Of a stretch of DNA of 64,000 bases, positions 19,614 to 31,992 are shown one piece after another. The DNA is from Triticum aestivum (taxonomy: Eukaryota; Streptophyta; Magnoliopsida; Poales; Poaceae). Position 1 is the stretch's first letter, and every line of letters begins with the position of its first letter. A model generated the notes under the pieces. That model searched no databases and was not told the DNA's origin. It saw nothing but the letters and a program-made list of their open reading frames with translations. Made by a program: the position numbers and the translations under genes. The stretch lies in assembly GCF_018294505.1 (NCBI RefSeq), contig NC_057810.1, positions 208,276,113 through 208,340,112 on the forward strand. The letters run 5' to 3'.

Positions 19614-19639
19614 GGAAGGCGCGGGCCGCCTCTTTACAA

Positions 19640-20889
19640 TTTACTGTGGAGTGATGCAGGCGTGCTGCGGCCATCCCATGCACAACCCCCACGTCACGCA
19701 CTCAATGTAGATCGTGGGGAAGCGCAACTGACGAAGATTTTACAGTGGTTAAAACCCTGCCACGCGTGCCCGCGCACTGCTTTGGGCCTAGCCCAACTAC
19801 GCTTTGCGCTTATGTGTGGCCCAGGCCCGGGGCTCCCGTTAGTGTACAAAAGTATGGGATCTTCTGTACCCTTTACTTGTGTACGGGCAGTTGTAGCCAC
19901 GCCTGCGGCAGGGCTTGGCAGGGCGGGAGGGGACAAAGTAGAAGGCTACCAAGACAACAATCAATCCAAAGAACTAAGAGCAGAAGGCAGACTAGCCCCC
20001 CCGGCAACATCCCTGCCGGGGCAGCCTATGTGGCCCCCGACAAGAGCCTTGCTGGGGCGACCTGCGAAGCACCAGCAAGGCCATCACCCTTGAGGCTGAG
20101 AGCTTTGACACCATCAACAGTGTCAAGGCCAAGGCTCAGGGCGCGCATGCAAAGTAGAATACATATCTTTGTGAAGATTGATAACCTGCGGATCCACGTG
20201 GGACCAGAAGGTGAAGACCCCCGGCAAGACCCTTGTCGGGGACGACCACGAGGGCTTGCCCGGGGACGATTGCGGGGCCGCAGCCAGGCCTGCGCCCGAC
20301 AAGGTTTTGCCACCTCACCACCACTCCAGCGCGACGACCAGCTTGCCAACTAGGCAGACGCCTATGTGGCGGCATGCAAATCTTCGTGGAGGCTCTACCA
20401 CCGCGCCAACACATCAGCTAGCTAGCTAGTGTGGCACTGCATGCCTCATCATCCTGGATGCGTGTCAAGGCAAGGAGGGGCGGCGACGGACGAGACGACT
20501 TCTATTGCCGTCCCCGATAAAGTGAAGGGGCATGTAGGCAGCTCATTAAATGTGTTTGTTCTATGATGTCAGAGATAAACTTGTACACTATAGCTTGCTT
20601 TCCACCTCCTGTGTGCCACTGTGGCAACTCCTTTGACATATAAAAGGAGGCCCGAGGCGTATCGAGAGAGGATTCAGACTTTTTGGACTAGGCATGCATC
20701 GTAGCTAGTTCAAGAGCTCAAGAAAACAGAATATACACCAAACCAGAACTAGGGTGTTATGCACCTTTGCGGCCCGAATTTGGGTAAAAAAACCTCGCGT
20801 TGATCACTAGACCTGCTCTTTGCACGACTCTCTCCCTGCCAACCATAGAAGGGATCCCCGTGATCCCATAGGTGTTCGTTTACCTGACA
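19640..20889 (+). mobile_element. LTR-like remnant (Gypsy type)
   Basis: The right half has LTR promoter character: a TATA-like acatataaaagg at 20636-20647 in + orientation, then a leader with tagggtgttatgcacc, gcggcccgaatttgggtaaa and a terminus ggtgttcgtttacctgaca at about 20871-20889. I recognise these words from Triticeae Gypsy LTR 3' ends. No primer site follows; a Mutator-like coding segment begins at once. The left boundary is not defined. Open frames inside (19662-20093, 19745-20353 and antisense) have no recognisable domains. Confidence 0.5.
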
Positions 20890-22124
20890 TGGAGAACCCC
20901 ACTTTTAAACTTGGGATGACATTTTCAAACCCAGAAGAATTGAGAAAGGCATTGGAAAACTACATTGTGAAGAACATAGTGTTAGTTAGGAAAACAAGGA
21001 GCAATGCAAAAAGGCTAGAAGCCATATGTGTTGGGGACTGCCCTTGGAAAATGATTGATGTTAGAGACTCAAGAACTGGTTGCTTTCTCAATAAAACACT
21101 AGTGGATGTGAACACTTGTCAGAAGGTTCGGGAAGTGAAAGAAATGCAGCTACTTTGCTAGCAGGAAAATATCTTGAGGATTTCGGAAATAATGCCCACA
21201 TGAGTTTAATGGCTTTTTCCAACAAGGTTGAGACCAGGTACAACATGAAAGTGAACAGGTTCAAATTGGCAAGGGCGTGATTAGATTTTCTGAAAAGAAT
21301 TAATGGAAAATTATGGGACTATGGTCAGGAGTTGAGGAGAGAAAACCCAGGAAAAACATTATTTTTAAGTATGGGTGAAACATTCAGTTCCTTTAACTTT
21401 TGTTGGGCTACTTGCAAAAAAGGCTGGTTGAGTGGATGTAGGCCCATTATCTACCTTGATGGAAGCCACATTCAAACTGAATATGGTGGCCAAATTCTAA
21501 CAACAATAGGAATATATCCAAATGATTGTATCTATCCTATTGCTATTGCAATTGTGGAGGTGGAGTGCTATAGCAGCTGGTTGTGGTTCTTAACAACATT
21601 GAAAAATGATTTGAACATCATTAATACATTCCCTTTTTGCATTATGAGTGGCAAACAAAAGGTGTGTTATCTATGAAATAAACTTGTGATTTGTTATGCT
21701 GGAAATTTCTGTATGTGGTGAAGTGCATAATAATTATGTATGACATATGTTGGATGTAGGGGCTGATCAAAGCAGTTAATGAAGCATTTTTAGATTCTGG
21801 GCACAGATATTGTGTCAGACATTTGTACTAGAATATGAACCAGCTACACAATGGAGAAGTGGTGAAAAATCACTTGTGGAAATATGCAAGGTCAAGCAAT
21901 GAAACAAAATGGAGGGACAACATGGATGGATTCAAGGTTGATTGTGTAGATGCTTATGCATGGTTAGAAGAAAAGCCCCGCAATGAATGGTGTAGAGCAT
22001 TTTTCAGTAATTTTGTGAATGATATTCTGACAAATAATAGTTGTGAGGTATTTAACAAGTAATCCTCTCTCCTCTTTATGTATACTACTGCATTTGTTCT
22101 GCTCTCAGTATTTAACAAGTACTA

Positions 22125-22166
<42 letters not shown>

Positions 22167-23700
22167 TGCTTGTTCTACCCATGTTAGAGCACATAGCATG
22201 CCAAATTGGGAATGTATATTACAAGAAGCAAAGAGAGGCCACGAAACAGTGGGCTGGACAGACATGTCCTAAAATTAGGCAGAAAAATAGAGAAAAACAC
22301 TGAATATGCTGCTAACTGTCGTGCAGAAGAATATGGTAGAGCAACATTTTCTGTTAAAAGCATTGGCATGACATACATAGTGGATCAGAACCTCCTAGCT
22401 TTCTCATTCATAGATGGTAGCTAACCGACATTCCATGTAGCCACTCCATAGCATGCTTGAGATCGGAGAGGATTAAACCTGAGCAGATGGTTAACAACTA
22501 TTATTCAGTACATTCCTATATGCAAGCATATGGTGCAAATATTATGCCCCTGAGAGACCAGACAGAGTGGCATCATGTAAATGGGCCAACAATTTTGCCT
22601 CCATCCTATGAAAAGAAAGTAAGCAGGCCACCAAAAAGTAGAAGAAAAGCTCATGAGGAAAAAGCAGGTGGGACAAAATTAAGCAAACATGGAGTGACAA
22701 TACATTGTGGGTACTGTAGAGGCCCTAACCATAACAAGGCTGGGTGTCCTAGACTGAAGGCCATTGCACAGGCTAAAGTACCAGCTCAGAGGCATGCACA
22801 ATAACAAGCTCAAGGGCTTTAACAGGAACAAGCTCAAGGGCATGCACAAGAACAAGCTCAACGGGATTAAACAGAGCCAACAATAAGACCAAGGAGGAAA
22901 AGAAGGAGGACAATGCATGAGCAAGTGGGCATGTTAACTATTAATATTAATAGAGGGCCCACAACATTAGATGAAAATGGAGATGCACACATACCTGAGA
23001 TACTTCAGGTACAATTTTTCCAAGTCCTTCTTTCTCTTATTTTTGTACAGATCAAGATCTCACATAAGTGTTTTCATTTAGCACATTGAAGAGGTTTACC
23101 TGGATCCTAGGCTAGATCCACTGAATGGCATATCAAGTATGGTTTCATAGCTTGGGAAATAGGTATAAATAATCAAGACATTTATTTGCTCTTTATTTTC
23201 AAGCTCTTTCATATGTGTTGTGTTGGTTCTCATACATGTTGCAACTTAACTGCAGAAACCAAATATTTAGATTGAAGAAGACACTCATTTCCCAATAGAG
23301 TCTGTATTTGATGCTGCTAATAGATCTTCCATACCAGTAGCTAGGGTCACAACTGCAGCAAGATAAGTATTAGCAACATTAAGAGGTAGGGGAAAAACAG
23401 ATCTGGGAGAAGGAGAGTTGTTGTTGCTGGTGGTGGTGGTGCTAGAAGTAGCACAACTATAGGAAGGAGATGTGTTGCTACTACTGCCGCTGGTGCTAGC
23501 AGTAGCACAACTAGAGACACAGGGGATGGTGAGAGAGGCAGAGGGGCTAGTGCAAGAGGAAGAAGAGCTGCTACAAGAGGGAGAGGAGTTACTGCAAGAG
23601 GTTGGGAACACCTACTATATGGTGATGGACAAAGGCATAGCACTACTCTTACTGAAATGAAAATCACTCGGAGTGCACCATTTGACATGTCACAGGAGTA
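20890..23700 (+). pseudogene. Mutator-like (MULE) transposase, decayed
   Basis: MULE transposases cut and paste DNA with a DDE-type nuclease fold. Parts in order: MuDR-type N-terminal region (FKLGMTFSNPEELRKALENY, then CPWKM; 20890-21130); catalytic-domain region (PIIYLDGSHIQ, GIYPNDCIYPIA; 21420-21661); after a probable intron (21662-21759) GLIKAVNEAF and CVRHLY; then a decayed SWIM region; a CCHC knuckle (CGYCRGPNHNKAGC, about 22707-22748); and a Gly/Arg-rich tail ending at the stop at 23698-23700. The usual Ser-Asp before GQKGLI reads Ser-Gly. Frameshifts near 21150 and 23400, and several stops, disable it. A microsatellite sits in the second intron. The start is lost at the LTR remnant. 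Confidence 0.8.
22125..22166. repeat. Compound microsatellite (CT)8(AT)13
   Basis: Sixteen bases of CT (22125-22140) run directly into 26 bases of AT (22141-22166). It lies in a probable intron of the decayed MULE transposase. The AT part is likely length-variable between lines. Confidence 0.97.
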
Positions 23701-24121
23701 GATCATGTTAGGTGCTGTGAAAATCTGATCATTTGTGCCCTTAGTTTGTGTGATACATGAAATTCTCAGTTTACTCACACATATTTTGTCATGGATGTGA
23801 TACTAAAGAACAGCTAGTATTCTGTAGTTCTTAAGTTATGTTACATGACGAACAACTACTTATGGGTGTGATACATGAATGGAAACACAGTAGTTGTGAT
23901 GTCGAAAGTCTCATGTTGAAAAAAGATCTTTGACATATATTTGATGTTCAAAGGATTTCAATTCAAAACATCTGTTGACAGTGGTACAAAATTAGCCAGT
24001 ACATAAACATAATTCAATACATCAGTTGACAGTGGTACGAAAGTAGCTAGTACATCATCAAAATGAGTTACATCATGGTTACATAATTATGTACATGAAC
24101 ATCATTGAATTAGAATGAAAT
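23701..24121. other. Gene-free stretch after the MULE
   Basis: No ORF. Two imperfect copies of a 50-base unit (gttgacagtggtac ... agtacat) lie about 55 bases apart near 23970-24055. The rest is AT-rich sequence without recognisable structure. Confidence 0.5.
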
Positions 24122-24198
24122 TCAAACTACAAGAACATAGCCAATTCTATTGAACAATCTACCTACACATGCTTGCGAGCTTGGCCCAGCAAACCCAC
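24122..24198 (-). pseudogene. C-terminal end of DUF4283-like ORF, split by Gypsy-1
   Basis: On the minus strand these bases read on in frame from the ORF at 63047-63910 once Gypsy-1 and one CCCAC copy are left out. They add about 24 codons (GFAGPSSQACVGRLFNRIG and a few more) and a TGA at 24124-24122. The continuity of the frame across the 38.8-kb insertion supports one original coding region. Function is unknown. Confidence 0.6.
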
Positions 24199-26880
24199 TG
24201 TAACATCCCAAATTTTCGATTTGGAATGTTATACATTAGATCATCATTGCATATCATATTTTATGGCATTTTGGGTTGATCCTAGAAATTCTACGCAACT
24301 CAAGGACCCATAGAGAGAGTTGGGGATTTCGTTATTTTCATATTTGAGTTTTCTCAAATTTTGAAAAGAGGATCGTTTGATTTTAATTATTTTTCTCTTC
24401 AAATATTTCTTATACGAAAAATAAAGGAGAGGGGATAAAATGACTTCCCCAAAATAAAGAAATATAGGAGGTTAAATATTAAAATCAAATAAGTATTTTA
24501 TTCGGAGTTTTATCACTATTTTATTTGAATTAGGAAAAAAATACGTTTTTCAAAATTGCATTAGAGACCCAAATAAATGTTCACTTTGTCCGCTATATTT
24601 TTAGAGGACGGGGAAAATTTATATCAGGATTTTTGGAGTCTGTTTAATATTTCTTTTCTTCGATTTTCTATGCATTGAAATAATTTTTTTTAAAATCCCA
24701 CCGACCTAGCCCGGCTGTGCCCGACTATGACTCGACCCGGCCGACCTTTATACCCCGCGAGGCCCGAGCCGCCGAAGCCGCCAGCCCACCCCACCGAAAC
24801 CCTAACCCTAACCCGCCACTGGCGCCGCCGCCACTAGCGCTGCAGGACGCCGCCGCCGCTGGACATCACCGCCGCCCTCGCCGCCACGCGCGCCAGCCGC
24901 CACCACCCGCCCCGCCGCCCGCACCACCGCCTGCCACCGCCGACCGCCACCGCCGCCGCCCCCGCCGTCGCCAGAGTTGCCCGCCGCCGCCGCCGTCCCG
25001 AGGTAGCCGCCGGTTTTCGCTGGAAAACCGTTCGGTTTTTTTAGAAACCCTCAGTTATTTTATTTTAGATCGGTTTTATTTTTTCCCCGGTTTAGTTATT
25101 TAGAAAACGCCCGTTCGTACGTTCGTTTTTATGAACTAAGTTCACCCGTTAGCCGCAGACAACGATAGTTCGTTCGTTAGCCTGTTCGTCAGTTTTCTTT
25201 TTTTCAGGGTTTTTCCGCGATTATTTTCGTTTTAGTTTATCTTTTCGCTCGTTTATTGGAATCAGGCGATTCAAGCGCCTATATCTTCTTCTCAAAGCCC
25301 TCTTTCTGTTTAATCAACTTGAACAAGGTTTTGGTACTGTAAAATTTGACTTAAGTCCAGATTAGTAAACAGATCTTGTTTTTTCGCAGTTTGAGTTTCG
25401 TTGCTTCGTTTGATTTGATTCTTTTTGCAAACCGGAGTTCTTAAGTAGAACTTTCTGGTTAGATCTCTTATTTGAGTTTCACCCGTGCTTCTAGTTGAGT
25501 GCTTATTTTATGCTTGTTTGTTGCGATAGAGTACCCGGAGTGCAAAGCGTGCTACTACGAGTCTCTAGGTTTCACGGATCATCAGCAAGGCAAGTAACAC
25601 TTTGATCATACCTCTTTACTACCCAGTTTTATTGCATTAGTTCAACCCTCAAACAATTGCATGGTTAGGATCTGATTTAACATGTGGGTTTTGGGAAGTA
25701 AATGATGAGGTAGAACCTATTGCCCTATTTATTATCAAACCATTTGGAGTTACTTTTACGTTATGCTTTATTGCTATGTTATGCTCGTAGACGTGGTTTG
25801 GGTGAGTGTATCCATGATAGATGTGAGTATTGTTAATTAATGGTTTACTTAAGGTGGCTACTTAAATACACATCTGGGTGGATTGCTTGGGGCACCCTGG
25901 AGTACCCAGTGGTTGTCAGGGCACCTGGAGAATCCAGTGTTGTCCTAGGATATCCCGGAGTACCCGTGTGATCATCCTACGGTCCTCCACCCAGGCTCAA
26001 AGGGACCATAAGATTATTCATGCTAGAAACTTCCGTGTGCAGCCACAAGCCAATATGGGCTCTGGCATAGTTGAGTAAGTTGCATGAAGCTCTTGAAGAG
26101 GTAGACTAGCAGATGTAGTGGGTTGTAGGTGGTACTGTTTATCTAGAGTAGAGAGTTAATGCTTCAAAAAGACTGTGTCTCGATTCTCCGACCATGGATG
26201 TATTCGAGTCTTGTGGGGAAAGTGCGCAAACCTCTGCATAGTGTACAAACTGATCATGATTAGCCGTGTCCCCGGTTATGGACATCTTGAGTATCTAGTT
26301 CTTGGATTATCATGTTGATCTCATCACTCTAAATTAATTTGATTGGCTTTAATGATGATGTTTAATTGGGATTGAGTTGGAGGAACCTTCTCAATGTTTT
26401 ACAACCACCATGATAGTTAAATAAAATTTATTCCTTTGTTGTAGGAAAAAATTGGCTTTATGCAAAACTGTAACCATAGAGCTTTCCACCAGCCATATAT
26501 GCATGTAGTGATAGCATTTATTCTGTTCATTACTCCATGTGTTACATTGCCAGCATATTCCATGTGCTAACCCGTTTCGGGCTACAACGTTCATGTTGCA
26601 GACTTTCCAGACGACGAGTAAGGTGCCATAGGTCGTTGTCTTTCACTTAGTGATGCTGTTGGAGTTGATGGACTCACTTTATCTTCCAAGCCTTCTGCTG
26701 TTATCGATTTTAGATGGTCTTAAGCCATATTATTGTAAGTTCTCTTTTGAGACATTGGATGTAATAAGTGTGTGATTGAAACTTTGTTATAAATCCTCAA
26801 GTATTGTGCGTGTCAGCATTACCGATCCAGGGATGACACTGGTGCATAGAGACTAGACTGTTTGAGGTCTGGTCGCTACA
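24199..26880 (+). repeat. Gypsy-1 5' LTR
   Basis: 2,682 bp, paired with 60396-63041. Layout: AT-rich start; a GC-rich, leader-like block with ccgccgcc words and accctaaccctaaccc (about 24700-25010); pyrimidine-rich sequence; exon-like segments (see 25530-26621); and the terminus GGTCGCTACA. The two LTRs differ visibly more than those of Gypsy-2, including a 17-base stretch near 25525 that the 3' LTR lacks. Confidence 0.95.
25530..26621 (+). other. Exon-like mini-ORF inside Gypsy-1 LTR with GC-AG intron
   Basis: A middle exon-like segment (25530-25589) follows a TAG acceptor and reads YPECKACYYESLGFTDHQQ. It ends CAAG before a GCAAGT, a classic GC-type donor. The acceptor ttcatgttgcag at 26601 leads into 26602-26621, which adds D F P D D E and a TAA in the same phase. 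The 3' LTR keeps donor and acceptor words and the acidic end (with one change), but lacks the start of the middle exon. Gypsy-2 LTRs have the same plan with different sequence. Splicing is inferred, not shown. Confidence 0.45.
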
Positions 26881-26883
26881 AGA

Positions 26884-26895
26884 TGGTATTAGAGC
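26884..26895 (+). other. Gypsy-1 primer binding site
   Basis: TGGTATTAGAGC three bases after the 5' LTR matches the tRNA initiator-Met primer site TGGTATCAGAGC with one change. It primes minus-strand DNA synthesis. Confidence 0.85.
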
Positions 26896-26985
26896 ACACG
26901 CTGACTGTAGGGCACGAACACTAAGCCAAAGCCCTGGATCACTACTCTCTTCTTTCTGACTCCTCTCCCTTTTCTACTCTATAGG

Positions 26986-29405
26986 ATGGTGGATGCAAGG
27001 AACAAGTTCACCCAACCAGATGAAGATACACCTTTCGGACGACACTCGAAGGAAATCACTAGATACCTGAACATCGGAATACCAAGCTTCACCAGGACCT
27101 ACATCGCCACTTTACCAGAAGAGGAGTGTTGGATGATTCGAGTTCAAGTTCCAGGAAGGACGTTCATGCCAGTCACTGAGCCCATAGAGTTTTCCTTTGA
27201 TGCACCAACCTGGAGTCTAGGAAAGAGCATGGCAGCTGATACGTCTCCAACGTATCTATAATTTATGAAGAATTCATGCTATTATATTATATGTTCTAGA
27301 TGTTTATGGGCTTTATTATATACTTTTATATTATTTTTGGGACTAACATATTAACCGGAGGCCCAGCCCATATTGTTGTTTTCTTGCCTATTTCAGTGTT
27401 TCGAAGAAAACGAATATCAAACGGAGTCCAAACGGAATGAAACCTTCGGGAAAGTTATTTTTGGAACGGAAGCAATCCAGGGGACTTGGAGTGCACGTAA
27501 GGGAAGCTTCGAGGTGGCCACGAGGCAGGGAGGCGTGCCCACCTCCCCTGGGCGCGCCCCCACCCTCGTGGGCTCCTCGTGGCTCCCCTGACCGACTTCT
27601 TTCACATATACATCTCCATATACTCTAAAAACATCGACGATCAGAATAGATTGGGAGTTCCGCTGCCGCAAGCCTCTATAGCCACCAAAAACCAATCGGG
27701 ACCCTATTCCGGCACCCTGCTGGAGGGGGGATCCCTCACCGGTGGCCATCTTCATCATCCTGGCGCTTTCCATGACGAGGAGGGAGTAGTTCACCCTCGA
27801 GGCTAAGGGTATGTACCAGTAGCTATGTGTTTGATCTCTCTGTCGTGTTTTGAGGTGATATGATCTTGATGTATCGCGAGCTTTGCTATTATAGTTGGAT
27901 CTTATGATGTTTCTCCCCCTCTACTCTCTTGTAATGGATTGAGTTTTCCCTTTGAAGTTATCTTATCAAATTGAGTCTTTAAGGATTTGAGAACACTTGA
28001 TGTATGTCTTGTCGTGCTTACATGTGGTGACAATGGGATATTCACGTGATCTACTTGATATATGTTTTGGTGATCAACTTGCCGGTTCAATGAACTTATG
28101 CATAGGGGTTGGCACACGTTTTCATCTTGACTCTCCGGTAGAAACTTTGGGGCACTCTTTGAAGTACTTTGTGTTGGTTGAATAGATGAATCTGAGATTG
28201 TGTGATGCATATCGTATAATCATACCCACGGATACTTGAGGTGACAATGGAGTATCTAGGTGACATTAGGGTTTTGGTTGATTTGTGTCTTAAGGTGTTA
28301 TTCTAGTACGAACTCTATGATAGATTGAACGGAAGGAATAGCTTCGTGTTATTTTACTACGGACTCTTGAATAGATCGATCAGAAAGGATAACTTTGAGG
28401 TGGTTTCGTACCCTACCATAATCTCTTCGTTTGTTCTCTGCTATTAGTAACTTTGGAGTGACTCTTTGTTGCATGTTGAGGGATAGTTATATGATCCAAT
28501 TATGTTATTATTGTTGAGAGAACTTGCACTAGTGAAATTATGAACCTTAGGCCTTGTTTCCTAGCATTGCAATACCGTTTGTGCTCACTTTTATCATTAG
28601 TTACCTTGCTGTTTTGATAATTTCAGATTACAAAAACCTTTATCTACCATCCATATTGCACTTGTATCACCATCCCTTCGTCGAACTAGTGCACCTATAC
28701 AATTTACCATTGTATTGGGTGTGTTGGGGACACAAGAGACTCTTTGTTATTTGGTTGCAGGGTTGTTTGAGAGATACCATCTTCATCCTACGCCTCCCAC
28801 GGATTGATAAACCTTAGGTCATCCACTTGAGGGAAATTTGCTACTGTCCTACAAACCTCTGCACTTGGAGGCCCAACAACGTCTACAAGAAGAAGGTTGT
28901 GTAGTAGACATCAGCAGCCCACATCACCATGGGACGCATTGGAGAAGTTTACCACAAGGATCTCAAGGATACTATCTACCAGATTTGTGGGCGCTGAGAT
29001 GAGCAATGGGGGATGATCAGCACCAGAAAGGATAGATCCATTGCAGCATTCATCCAGGTGTTAAACCAGCACATTCGTCGCCAGGAGAACCAGATGTGCG
29101 CAGGCATGATAGATATGAAGAAGGAAATGACCAGGATCACGGAGCTGGAGGAAGAACTCAAGTCTACATGTGATGGATATGAGGAGGAAATGACGATACT
29201 CGTGGAGAAGAATGACGATTTGACGAGGAAGCTAGGAGTATTCATGGGAGACCCCGCGCCAGCAGGAGAAGACGACGATTCCACCTGTCCAGAGAACTAC
29301 ATCATCATCGACGACACCGACTCAAACCCTGATGATAGCGATGATGACTATGTTGATGAAGCTGGAGCAGATATCATGGAGTCTTCCACCGAGCAAGTTT
29401 TCTAG
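26986..29405 (+). pseudogene. Gypsy-1 extra ORF upstream of gag, split by a solo LTR
   Basis: An ORF starts at 26986 (MVDARNKFTQPDED) and is interrupted by the solo LTR at 27237-28913. It resumes in frame at 28919 and, after a TGA at 28995-28997, stays open to the TAG at 29403. The second half has an amphipathic, Glu/Lys-rich, coiled-coil-like stretch (about 29090-29230) and a strongly acidic C-terminus (SNPDDSDDDYVDEA). Gypsy-2 has an ORF in the same place (36176-36976) with a similar Gly-Lys/Arg-x-Met block in its middle. The function of such ORFs is not known to me. It is not gag: the gag ATG follows 200 bases later. Confidence 0.7.
27237..28913 (+). mobile_element. Solo LTR in the Gypsy-1 extra ORF
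   Basis: The 1,677-bp sequence starts TGATACGTCTCCAACG and ends gtagacatca. It is flanked by a perfect duplication GCAGC (27232-27236, 28914-28918). The start and the words cggaggcccagcc and gagtccaaacggaatgaaacc are those of a very common Triticeae LTR. No internal region or second LTR is present, so it arose by recombination between two LTRs. Small ORFs inside have no recognised product. Confidence 0.9.
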
Positions 29406-29606
29406 TCGACCACCATATCAGTAGTAGTATTCCCCCATGTATATAGTATAGTCCGAGCACTTTTGTAATGATAGTTAGACCGATTGTATGCCCTTGTTTG
29501 AAATGATTGAAGTGATATGTTTGTGTTTGTCTCATGTACATATGGGTAGTGTTTTCCCTCTAGACCTCATTCTATTCTGTTTTCTCACCTTTTTTAAACC
29601 CATAAG

Positions 29607-29714
29607 ATGCCTCCGAGACGCGACAATGGATTTGCTTTCCCAACGGAGCTCACTCAGTTGATCCAACAACAGAATGCATTGGTGCAGATACTAGTCCAGA
29701 ATCAGAATCAGGGG

Positions 29715-29755
<41 letters not shown>

Positions 29756-30580
29756 CCCACCACCACCCCGACCTATTGATCACCTAGCCCATTTTCTAAG
29801 GCTGAATCCGCCGATGTTCTCCAGTAGTACCGAGCCGATAGTTGCAGATGATTGGCTCCGAAAGATTGGAAGGGAGTTGACCACTGCAGGATGCACAGAT
29901 GCGGAGAGAGTGTGTTTTGCCGACATCAGCTTGATGGACCCGCAACATCTTGGTGGGAGAATTTCACAGCCACTTACCCCATCGACACTGTCACATGGGA
30001 CCAGTTTCAGCAAGCTTTTCGCACTGCCCATGTTTCAACAGGAACTATGGCCATGAAGAAGCGCGAGTTTCGCAACTTGCGCCAAGGAGGATGCATAGTG
30101 GGACAGTATGTGGATGATTTTAGTAAGTTAGCATGTTATGCCCCAGATGACGTTGCTACGGATGCAGCTAAGTAGGAGAAGTTTCTGGAAGGACTGAATG
30201 ATGAGCTGAGCATGTAGTTGATGGTGGCAACCTTCAACAACTACCTGGAGTTGGTAGACAGAGCTCTAATGATTGAAGGGAAGCAGCAGCAGGTTGACAA
30301 CCGCAAGAGGAAGTATGGACAAGGGAAGTACAATTCTGGAGCTCAGCAGAGACCCCATTTTACCCCAAACTCGGGAGGACACCTTCACCGTAACCATGGA
30401 GGCCATAATTCCAATGGATGGTTCTCACAACCATAGTGGCCCCAAGAATGGGAATGGTAATGCAGGAAGCAACGCCAGAACCGTTCCAACCCAGCAACGC
30501 CTGCCAAGAAGGATCTAAGTCACATTACTTGTTTCAAGTGCGGGAAGAATGGACATTACGCCACGGAGTGTTCTGAAGCA
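29607..30580 (+). pseudogene. Gypsy-1 gag (broken)
   Basis: Gag forms the particle that packages the element RNA. It starts MPPRRDNGFAFPTELTQL with a run of 14 Asn from an AAC microsatellite. The retrotransposon gag domain (DWLRKIGRELTTAG ... ATSWWENFTATYP ... GTMAMKKREFRNLRQGG) is split by a frameshift near 29925-29945. In-frame TAGs stand at 30173 and 30215, and the frame shifts again before the CCHC knuckle (CFKCGKNGHYATEC, about 30530-30571). It cannot make full-length Gag. Confidence 0.88.
29715..29756 (+). repeat. (AAC)14 microsatellite in gag
   Basis: Fourteen perfect AAC units coding for a run of Asn near the Gag N-terminus. In-frame trinucleotide expansion leaves the reading frame intact. 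Confidence 0.97.
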
Positions 30581-30689
30581 AAGAATGGAAATGGCAATGG
30601 AATCTCTGGGAAGAAGCCCAACCCTTTCAACAGGGGACAAGTGAACCACGTTAGCATGGAGGAGGTTGAAGCACAGCCAGATGCAGTAA

Positions 30690-31992
30690 TAGGTAAGTAT
30701 TTGGTTAAGTCATTTACTGCAATCGTTCTTTTTTATACTGGTGCTTCGCATTCATAGATATCAAGGGGATTTATGGATAAGTTTAAACTGCCAACCCAAG
30801 CCCTTAGGTCACTCATGTTAGTAACCTCGCCAGGAGCAGAGTATATGGCTATCTGATGGTGTGATCGGTTACCATTAAGGATTGGTAACTATGTGTTCCC
30901 CTCATACCTAATAGTATTGGATTCACAAGGACTGGATGTGATATTAGGCATGGATTGGTTATAGTAAGTCGATTTTGCTCACCACCCCAAAAGGAAGAAG
31001 GATCAAGTATGTATCCCGGCATATACCGAAGAGGACTCAAGTGAATTCCTTATCAGGAGTTGTACGGGAGGAAGTACCGGTGGTGAAGGATTTCCCTGAT
31101 GTATTTCCAGAAGAGTTGCCAGGCATGCCACCGGATAGAGACAGAGTTTTTGATTGAGCTTTTACCAGGCACAGGGCCAATATCTAAGCGACCATACAGG
31201 ATGCCTGCAAAGGATTTGGAGGAAATTAAGAAGCAGATTAAGGAGTTACTGGATAAAGGCTATATTCGCCCAAGTTCGTCACCTTGGGGATCACCAGTGC
31301 TTCTAGTGGAGAAGAAAGATGGATCATTAAGGATGGTTGTTGATTACCGTGGATTGAATGAGGTGACGATCAAGAACAAGTACCCACTGCCAATGATCAA
31401 TGATTTGTTTGACTAGTTGCAAGGAGCTAAAGTATTTTCCAAGATCGATCTGCAATTAGGATACCACTAGCTGAAGATTCGAGAGCAGGATATACCTAAG
31501 ACAGCTTTTACCACCAGGTACAGGCTATATGAGTATACCGTTATGCCATTCATTCTGACTAACGCACCTGCCTATTTCATGAACATAATGAACAAGGTGT
31601 TTATGGAATTTTTGGATAAGTTCGTCGTGGTGTTCATTGATGACATATTGGTCTACTCGAAGAATGAAGAGGAGCATAAGGAGCATGTGCGTTTGGTACT
31701 TGGGAAGCTCAGAGAACATCAGTTATATGCCAAGTTCAGCAAATGTGAGTTTTGGTTGAAGGAAGTTGGATTCCTCGGACATATTATATCCGGAGAAGGA
31801 ATAGCAGTAGACCCCACCAAGGTTGTTATTGTGACAAATTGGGAAGCACGAACATCAGTTGGAGAGATACGGAGTTTTCTTGGACTCGCAGGATACTACC
31901 GAAGGTTCATTGAGAATTTCTCCAAGATTACAAAGCCCATGACGGAGTTGTTGAAGAAGGACACCAAGTTAAAATGGACTGAGGAATGTGAG
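30690..31992 (+). pseudogene. Gypsy-1 pol part 1: protease and reverse transcriptase (broken)
   Basis: The protease region (about 30700-30965) reads FYTGASHS where the family has Asp before Thr/Ser-Gly-Ala, so the catalytic Asp is lost; stops also interrupt it. The reverse transcriptase (31150-31990) is well preserved: [27 protein letters not shown] and the polymerase site [11 protein letters not shown] are visible. In-frame TAGs lie at 31414 and 31468, both where related elements have Gln. The frame runs straight to the GTGAG duplication where Gypsy-2 is inserted, and resumes at 45793. Confidence 0.9.

Noticed and set aside
19662..20429. ORFs of 60-200 codons in the LTR-like remnant
   Set aside because: Several overlapping frames on both strands, no domains; probably GC-composition effects.
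23285..23778. Minus-strand Ser/Leu-rich ORFs
   Set aside because: Shadows of the Gly/Arg-rich tail of the MULE on the + strand.
24795..24820. Interstitial telomere repeat (accctaaccctaaccc)
   Set aside because: Only two to three imperfect units in a GC-rich LTR leader; too short to be meaningful.
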